Positions 41,166 through 47,813 of a DNA stretch of 47,813 nt are shown here, piece by piece (positions within the stretch are counted from its first letter, which is position 1; each line of letters opens with the position of its first letter). The position numbers and the translations under genes were made by a program. The notes under the pieces were generated by a model, which saw nothing but the letters and a program-made list of their open reading frames with translations, was not told the DNA's origin and did not search any database. The stretch is from Prorocentrum cordatum (taxonomy: Eukaryota > Sar > Dinophyceae > Prorocentrales > Prorocentraceae): positions 127,574-175,386 of the forward strand of contig CAUYUJ010019613.1 in assembly GCA_963575745.1 (NCBI GenBank), written 5' to 3'.

Positions 41166-41710
41166 ACCGCACCCCCTCCCAATGGCGCCTCCGCCCCGCC
41201 CCAGGAAGCTCGTGGCCGAGGTTGCACATGTGGCGCCGCTTTTTCAGCTTGAGCGCAGACGCACCGAGGCGAAACCCTTTGGCTGCCCGGGGCGCTGCAG
41301 AGATCAACCCACTTTGGGCGGGCTGGAGGAGAAAACCGAGGGGCCTCACCTCCTCGCAGAAAACAGTAGCAGCAGGGAATAAATCGCGCGCCTCAGCAGA
41401 ACGCTGGCCCAGCCATTGCAGACCAACGTCGTCGATGAGGCACCTCGGGATGACCGATTCCGAAGAAGCACTGCAACCAACGTGGTGGCATGAGCGCATC
41501 CTGCCAGCACTCCCTGCCAAGAGCGGCAGGCCAGACTGCAGCAGCCGTAAGCACGCAAGTAACGAGTCCTGCGAAGTAGGCCAGCAGCATCCACCGCAGG
41601 CGCAACGGAAAGCGGAGGGCCCTGGCCCCCTCTATCAGCGCCGCTGGCTTCACCAACTCGAAGCACTTGTAGGCGTCGTAGAGGACGGTCAACGGGTGGC
41701 CCCTCAGCAT
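41062..41710 (-). pseudogene. LINE-C RT palm
   Basis: Frame 41,393-41,710 has TVLYDAYKCFELVKPAAL, RT motif A with catalytic Asp (VLxDxxKxFE). Frame 41,062-41,520 has PRCLIDDVGLQWLG, which corresponds to motif C (xxDD). Motif B is not clear. The two halves are in different frames. Confidence 0.7.
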
Positions 41711-41762
41711 CGTCTACGTCTCAGCGTCTAGATTGTGCTGGAAGGCGGAGTCCGAGCTAATC

Positions 41763-42610
41763 TTACCAGGACCTGCTGTGCCGAACATCGGCGGGCTGGG
41801 ATGGTCGGCCAACCACGCCGCGGACAGGTCCTTGCGCATGCGACTCCACACCCACCCGTACAAAGGACTGCACCAACGCGATCACGCGATGACCGCCTCC
41901 TTCCTTGGGCAGCAAGACAAGCTCATTCAAAATGCGCTGGGAGGGCCAGCACAGCAGCAACTCACATCGTCGAAACAGCGCAATCAAACCTTCCAAAGCA
42001 ACGTCGGACAAGAACGAGAAAGACCGAGGCGAGATGCGCAGCTGCCCCGAAGCCGTGGACCAGGAGAACGTCGCCAGTGCCGCCCTGAACTGATCCTTGG
42101 ATACGTCAGGCAGGTCGTCCCAGGAGGACGCGTCGGAGGGCAACTGCAGTGGCCCCAACTCATGGATCCTCCAGATCTCTTTACAATCCTGAATGGCATC
42201 GTGCACCAAGGCGGAAGGGGAAGGGTCCAACCTGGCTTCGATGACCTCCTGCCGCGCTTTGACCTTGGAGGCCTGGTGCGCGCCGCGAGCTCCATGCAGG
42301 AATGCATCGTGGGCCCACTCCAACCATTTGGCCCGATTGGTCCTCCGGGCCTTGGACTCCAGGTCGTCCGCTTTCTCGACGATGGCGTACACCACGTCCT
42401 CAATGTCGCACCTGAGCAGGGCCCGCCCACGCTCCATGAAGAAATCCGCGGTCCACGCCTTCAGGTTCCGCAGGTGCCTGGAGCCCACTATCTTATCAAA
42501 GAACCTCGAGAAATTATCGAGCACCCTGGAGATCTCGCGGTGCTGGGCGGCAGTGCCGGGCCTCTCCACGCCGCGCAATCGCCCGACCAGATCGAACCTG
42601 CCGAAGAGGA
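41763..42610 (-). pseudogene. LINE-C linker and RT fingers
   Basis: From GRFDLVGRLRGVERPG through linker helices (HREISRVLDNFSRFFDK, ARRTNRAKWLEWAHDAF) to NELVLLPKEGGGHRVIALVQ, the LxPKxGGxRxIxL fingers block. The codons upstream of 42,610 (poly-Leu/Phe) come from the GGA/TCC tract and are not part of the protein. Confidence 0.72.
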
Positions 42611-43220
42611 GGAGGAGGAGGAGAAGGAAGAGGAGGTGGGGGAGGCGGAGAGATGGGGAGGACGACAAGGGGGAGGGGTGGAGGGGAGGGAGATGGACAA
42701 GCGCTCAGCTCTTCCTTCCCCCTGTCCCTCCTCTCCACCCACACCTCCTTCCACCTGGCCGACCGCTCCCTCTGCAAGGCCATGGCTCCCCCTCACGGGG
42801 GGGGGGAGAGGAGGGGGGGGGAAGGCAGGAGGGAGTTGGAGGGAGTTGGAGGGAGGAGGGAGGAGGGAGAGGAATGAGACTGGTGGGATGAGGGAAGTTG
42901 GTAGGGAGTGGAGAGCAACTCGACTTTGGGGCAATGCCACTCTTGCCCGACTGAGTACCCACTCCCCCTCTCCTCAACTCCACCCCACCCCTACCACTGA
43001 CCATAATTCCTGGGGCCTCCTGGGCGATCCTGAGGTCTACTGGGCCTTTCGGGCCACCCGCGGGTTGGGTGGCAACCGGCGGCCTCCGATTTGGGCCGCA
43101 TCCTCCTCCTCCTCCTCCTCCTTCTCCTCTTCTCCTCCTACGCCGCCTCCTCCTCGTTTCCGCCTCCTCCTCCTCCTCCTTTCCGCCTCCTCCTCCTCCT
43201 CCTCCGCCTCCAGTCCATTT
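42604..43220. repeat. GA/CT-rich region with TCC and GGA tracts
   Basis: GGA tract at 42,604-42,640, GGGGAGG-like runs to 42,880, CT-rich DNA, then TCC runs at 43,100-43,205. Long frames are compositional; no gene. Confidence 0.8.
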
Positions 43221-43339
43221 CCTTGTGGATAAATCATCCCTGTCGCACCCCGAGACGTGTCGGTAGAGCGGGTCGGGCGTTTCGCCTGAGACTTCCTTAC
43301 TAAAGATGGTCCTGACGCTTAGGTCCTGACGCTTTAGGT

Positions 43340-43805
43340 TCCAATAGCGTCAAGGATGGAGGGCAGCTCCGTTTCAAAATGTGGCTCTCGCCTTAGCGCC
43401 GCGCACATTCGCCTGAACAGTTCACGACAGTTTCAAAGATTCCCATGGTTGACGTCCTCAAAATTGTGTTTTTGGCAGATTTAGGAAACCGTCAGGTTGA
43501 CACGTGGAGTTGAAGTCCCAGGAATGGTGCCCTGGTCAGATTCAGGATCGTCAGGACGCAACAGTAACGTTGATACGGGACGCTGAAGTCCCAGGGATGG
43601 TGTTTCGGCACGGTTGAGGATTTTCAGACGGTTGTCTTCCCACGGAGCACTTCCCTGCAATGAAACTAAAGTATTGCAGGATCCTTTGACGAGGGAACTT
43701 GGAGGAATGGTTTATTGCAACATCGTTGATACCTCTTGGGTTAGCACTGGTCCTCCTCCTCCTCCTCCTCCTCCTCCTCCTCCTCCTCCTCCTCCTCCTC
43801 CTCTT
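43340..43805 (+). repeat. Dispersed repeat family R, copy 2, ending in (TCC)n
   Basis: Same order as 28,340-28,870: box repeat (GGATGGAGGGCAGCTCC, TTTCAAAATGTGGCTCTCG), CCATGGTTGACGT, CAGGATCGTCAGGACGCAAC, GTCTTCCCACGG, TGCAACATCGTTGATACCTC, TTGGGTTAGCACTGGTCCTC and then about 19 TCC units. A third, 3'-only copy is at 45,050-45,110. Confidence 0.85.
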
Positions 43806-44140
43806 CCTGGCAGTTCGTCGAGCCATTGAGCTAGGCACGTATCGTCGTCGGGATCCTGGAAACAATGAGCCTTCCTCGCCTTGGGCACCAGCCCACGCTT
43901 TCGCGCTGCACCGTGAAATGGCCCGGGTCCTGCCCGAGGCTGACTGACGCTGCGCGTGGTGCTGCTACGGCCAGGAGGGGCGCAAACGATGAGCCCTCTC
44001 ACGAGCCTTTTCCTGGCGCTGATCGATTCTGTCGTCCGTCTGCCGTGACGGACGGCACGCCCGTTCGGCGAGGCCAGCGCGCGAAAAACGCACGTCATCG
44101 GGCTTCGATCCTTCGACGCCGCCGACGTCGCCGCCGATAA
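43806..44140. other. No gene seen
   Basis: Mixed sequence with short frames on both strands and no motif. Confidence 0.4.
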
Positions 44141-44141
44141 G

Positions 44142-44190
<49 letters not shown>
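44141..44190. repeat. (ACG)n microsatellite
   Basis: About 16 uninterrupted GAC/ACG units flanked on both sides by GCCGACGTCGCCG. Confidence 0.97.
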
Positions 44191-45049
44191 TTGCCGACGT
44201 CGCCGGCGTCGGCGGCGTCGGCGTTGGGTGGCCGTCGCGTCAATAACTCAATTGGCCTGGCTTATGTTGCATCGGGCCCGCGTCGGGTACAAGAGAAGAC
44301 ACAAACTCTAGGGACAGGCGACGCCCCCCGAAGATGCAACGTAAGGTGCGGTGCCCACTATCAAAGAAGTCATGTCTTCCTCCTCTGGCGGCGGTCTCTC
44401 GAAGACCTGTTCCGACTATCCGACACAACCACACGCACAACGTCCAACGTGTGCGCCAAAGCCCCTTCGCGAGGCTGAAGAATGGGAGTAAGCTCTCAGG
44501 GGGGCTCTAGAACCATGGCCGCACTCCCACATTCCCGAGAGGTATCCCGTGGCATCGACACGCGGCCTTGCCCCTCTCTGAAGCATTTCGTGACAGTGGC
44601 ACGCTGCCGTAACGCGCTTGGTTCCCCGCATCCCATCGTTGTATTCCCCGACTAGCTATGGTTGCATCGCAGGCGTCGCCGCAGATGGCAAGGGCGACAG
44701 CCCCAGTCATTATGAACACGAAAAATACGAATCATACTGAGATACCAGGTCAGATCAAGCAACGTGAACCTCAGGCTAAGCCAGACTTGGCCAGATTCGG
44801 CCAGGGTAGGCTGGCAAAACGAAGGGCTGGTACCGAGGAGCCACATGGGCCGAGGACTGATTCAACCTCCCAGCAATTGCAGCTTCCAGCCTGATTGTGA
44901 GGTGCACATCCTCACACTCCTTCCCCTCCACCTCCTCCTGCTCCTTCTGATCCTCTTCCTTCTCCTCCTCCTCCTCCTCCTCCTCCAACTCCTCCTCCTC
45001 CACCTCCGCCTCCTCCTCGGCACCCTCCTCTTACTGCGTGGACTTTGGG
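44191..45049. other. No gene seen
   Basis: Non-repetitive stretch with only short frames up to about 44,900, then CT-rich DNA grading into TCC repeats. Nothing recognised. Confidence 0.4.
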
Positions 45050-45110
45050 CAGGCCAACGCATTGCAGCATCACTGACGTATATTGGGTCTACTCTGGTCC
45101 TCCTCACCCC
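45050..45110 (+). repeat. Family R, 3' end only
   Basis: TTGCAGCATCACTGACGTATATTGGGTCTACTCTGGTCCTCC matches in order the last ~42 bp of the other two copies, again entering TCC repeats. (Shown here as two parts: TTGCAGCATCACTGACGTAT and ATTGGGTCTACTCTGGTCC.). Confidence 0.7.
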
Positions 45111-45262
45111 CATCCTCCTCCTCCTCCTCCTCCTCCTCCTCCTCCTCCTCCTCCTCATCCCTCCTCCTCCTTCTCCTCCTCCTCCTCTTCAGCCTCCTCC
45201 TCCTATTCCTCCTTATCCCCCTCCTCCTCCTCCTCCTCCTCCTCCTCTCCTCTCCTTCTCCA
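45111..45262. repeat. (TCC)n microsatellite
   Basis: TCC runs with minor interruptions, leading directly into the CAT array. Confidence 0.95.
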
Positions 45263-45269
45263 CCCCCTC

Positions 45270-45275
45270 CCTCAG

Positions 45276-45344
<69 letters not shown>

Positions 45345-45374
45345 CATCATCATCATCATCATCATCATCATCAA

Positions 45375-45418
<44 letters not shown>

Positions 45419-45850
45419 GCATCAGCATCAGCATCAGCATCATCATCAGCAGCAGCATCAGCATCCTCATCATCATCAGCAGCAGCATCAGCATTAGCAT
45501 CAGCATTAGCATCAGCATCATTATCATCATCAGCATCATCAGCAGCAGCATCACCACAATCAACATCAGCATCATCATCATCATCATCATCATCAGCATC
45601 ATCATGATAATCATCAGCGTCATCGGCATCCTCATCATCAGAATCATCATAAGCAGCAGCATCAGCATCATCAGCATCATCATCACAGTCATCATCATTG
45701 TCAACATAAACATCATCATCATCGTCGTCGTCATCATCATCCGTATCAGCATTATCAGAATCAGCATCAGCATCAGCAGCATCGTCATCATCAGCATCAT
45801 CCTCATAATCAGCAGTATCGTCAGAATCCATCATCAACATCATCATCATT

Positions 45851-45902
<52 letters not shown>

Positions 45903-46292
45903 GCAGCACCAGCATCAGCATTATCATCGTCCTCAACTCCATCATCAGCGGCAGCATCATCAGCAGCATCAGCATCATCATCAGCATAAACAGCATCATT
46001 AACATCATCAGCGCTAATAACAGGATCATCTCCACCATCATCATGCTAATCATGTTCAGTGTCATCGACATCGTCATCGTCAGCATCAGCATTGCCATCA
46101 TCCTCATCATCCTCATCATCAGCAGCAGCATCCTCATCATCGTCGTCAACATCAACAGCAGCAGCCGCATCATTTTTGTTATCAGCATCATCAGGAGCAG
46201 CAGCCTCATCAGCAATATCACCATCGTCCGCAACAGCAAGATCACATTACCAGCAGCAGCATAATCATAAACTGAAACATCGTCATCAGTAA

Positions 46293-46346
<54 letters not shown>

Positions 46347-46851
46347 AGTCAACATCATCAACATAATCATCATTGTCAATCATCATAATCATCATAATCA
46401 ACATCGTCGCCATCATCAGAATCAGCACCAGCACCATCATCGTCATCATCAGCAGCAGCATCATCCTCACCAGCATCCTCATCATGAGTGGCATCGTCAG
46501 CATCATCACCGCCGCCACCATCATCAGCAGCAGCATATTATCATCACCATCATCATCATCATCAGCATCATCATCAGTATCAGCAGCATCAGCATTATCA
46601 TCACCAGTACCATCATCATCCTTACCACCATCATAATCATCGTCAGCATCAGCATCGTTGTCGTCGTCACCACAAGCATCATCATGATCCATCGCCATCA
46701 TCGACAAAAGCATCATCATCACAATCGACATCATCGTCGTCATCAGTATCATCATCATCATCAGCATCATCATTGTCATCGTCATAATCATCATCAGCAT
46801 CGTCATCATCAGCATCATCATCAACATCATCGTCATTACCATCGCTACCAC

Positions 46852-46903
<52 letters not shown>

Positions 46904-46931
46904 TTCATCATCGCTACCACCACCATCACCA

Positions 46932-46976
<45 letters not shown>

Positions 46977-47072
46977 CCGTCGTCATTGTCATCGTCATCG
47001 CAATCAGCGTCATCATCATCGCCATCGTCGTCACCGTCAACGTCAACGTCGTCATCATCATCATCATCATCG

Positions 47073-47142
<70 letters not shown>

Positions 47143-47143
47143 G
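45270..47143. repeat. 1.9-kb (CAT)n array with CAG/CGT variants
   Basis: Pure ATC runs at 45,274-45,340, 45,856-45,900, 46,296-46,346, 46,855-46,900 and 47,080-47,143, with degenerate ATCAGC, ATCGTC and ACCATC units between. Open frames (His, Ser, Ile on plus; Met, Asp on minus) are repeat by-products. Confidence 0.97.
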
Positions 47144-47813
47144 GGTGCACACCATTCACGGGGCCACCCTGCCCCAGGCCCCGCTGCACCAAGAGTTTTA
47201 TATGGTGATTGAGTACTGCCTGTCAGACCAGGCCAGACTCACCAGCCAGTTCGGACTCTTCTGCAAACGCGCGGAAAGCTGAGGTCCCCAGGGGAGTCAG
47301 GCCACACGAGGGCGGCTAGTGGATTGGGCCCATTCCACGGAGTGATGGCGAGGCGCATAAGGCGGTGGCACGAGGGGGACGGCCTTCTAAGAAGGCGGGA
47401 GAGCTTCAAAAAAGGCAGAGGGCTTACCAGCAGCCCCTGGGCCCTTCGAAGGTGCCCCCCATGCCTGCTTGGAAGGTACTCGCGCCACCTCCGACGCTGT
47501 GGAGTATTCAGCCCGCGGCCCCAGAACTCCAGACCCCTTCCACAGGTGTTCTTGTCGACACGGGCCCATGTTTGATGGCCCTAGGGCCCGAGAATGGGCC
47601 ACAGAGGCCGAAATCAGAAAAACGCTAGGATTGAAAGGATCATGTCGTCGGGGACCTGGACATTGTGCGCATCACCCCACAGGCTCCTTGTTCCGAAGCG
47701 CCGCCCCGAGCGCCAGCGCCAGCGCCCCCACAGGCGTGTCCGGCACCGCAGGGACCTCCGAGGGGGCCGAGTGGTTGCCCTGGCGCGGCCACGAGCCGCC
47801 GGGTCCGCGGCCG
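47144..47813. other. No clear gene
   Basis: Mixed GC-rich DNA. The end (47,640 onward) has ordinary dinoflagellate-like codon composition and could hold part of an exon that continues past the window, but no motif supports this. Confidence 0.35.

Larger units (their letters stand above)
38996..42610 (-). mobile_element. LINE-C: 5'-truncated degenerate non-LTR retrotransposon
   Basis: Minus-strand order is linker and RT fingers (42,610-41,763), palm (41,710-41,062), thumb (41,165-40,674), Cys linker with poly-Glu (40,550-39,903) and RNase H with tail (39,985-38,996). Endonuclease and ORF1 are missing; the 5' end stops at a (GGA)n tract at 42,604-42,640. Sequence differs clearly from LINE-A, so it is another family. 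Five or more frame changes show it is dead. Confidence 0.8.

Noticed and set aside
42604-43232. Large Glu/Gly-rich frames as a coding continuation of LINE-C
   Set aside because: The RT-linker similarity stops at the GGA tract; beyond it only low-complexity residues occur.
45070-47142. A 690-codon minus-strand frame through the CAT/TCC arrays
   Set aside because: Poly-Met, poly-Asp and poly-Glu from a microsatellite.

Overview
The window looks like nuclear DNA of a dinoflagellate, most likely a Prorocentrum-like species. The strongest evidence is a 22-nt match to the dinoflagellate spliced leader (DinoSL) with a 15-nt relict copy directly behind it (17,772-17,808, minus strand). Supporting evidence is high GC, very long triplet microsatellites, LINE-type and Ty1/copia-type retroelements, and large amounts of dispersed short-motif repeat. 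The species name is inference. I see no intact conventional host gene, and no rRNA, tRNA or CRISPR.

Layout. 1-4,620: GC/purine-rich DNA with a degenerate plus-strand LINE 3' end (RNase H remnant at 3,290-3,563 and a Cys-containing tail present in two copies). 4,631-7,719: a 3.1-kb (CGT)n-derived array with higher-order structure. 7,720-9,540: dispersed repeats and a GGCCCAAGA-type array. 9,512-17,808: one minus-strand LINE (LINE-A) that appears complete in layout: DinoSL, ORF1 with a RanBP2-like zinc finger, endonuclease, reverse transcriptase, RNase H and Cys tail. It is frameshifted and is split at about 13,234-15,773 by a 2.5-kb segment bounded by 12-bp inverted repeats. That segment carries three ~370-bp repeat units and a 5'-truncated gene for a tandem Cys-repeat (Stc1-like) protein. 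17,810-28,950: no convincing genes; mostly dispersed and tandem repeats (an ~80-bp box family, a 977-bp CpG-rich tandem repeat, a 155-nt foldback) and one possible small coding region (22,739-23,113).

28,954-37,914: a decayed minus-strand Ty1/copia element flanked by ~150-bp direct repeats that are candidate LTRs. It has gag, an unusual methyltransferase-like domain, integrase, RT, RNase H and a C-terminal membrane segment. 37,915-38,990: (TCC)n tracts and one exon-like island. 38,996-42,610: a second decayed minus-strand LINE (LINE-C) with an in-frame (GGA)n tract encoding poly-Glu. 42,610-47,813: GA/CT-rich DNA, a second copy of a dispersed repeat that ends in (TCC)n, a short (ACG)n tract, and about 2 kb of (TCC)n and (CAT)n microsatellite.

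The window is therefore a retroelement and repeat graveyard rather than a gene cluster. The elements share two themes: trans-spliced leader sequence recycled into the genome through reverse transcription, and element boundaries that repeatedly touch (TCC/GGA)n tracts. Long open frames across the triplet arrays are by-products of stop-free repeat units and are not genes.
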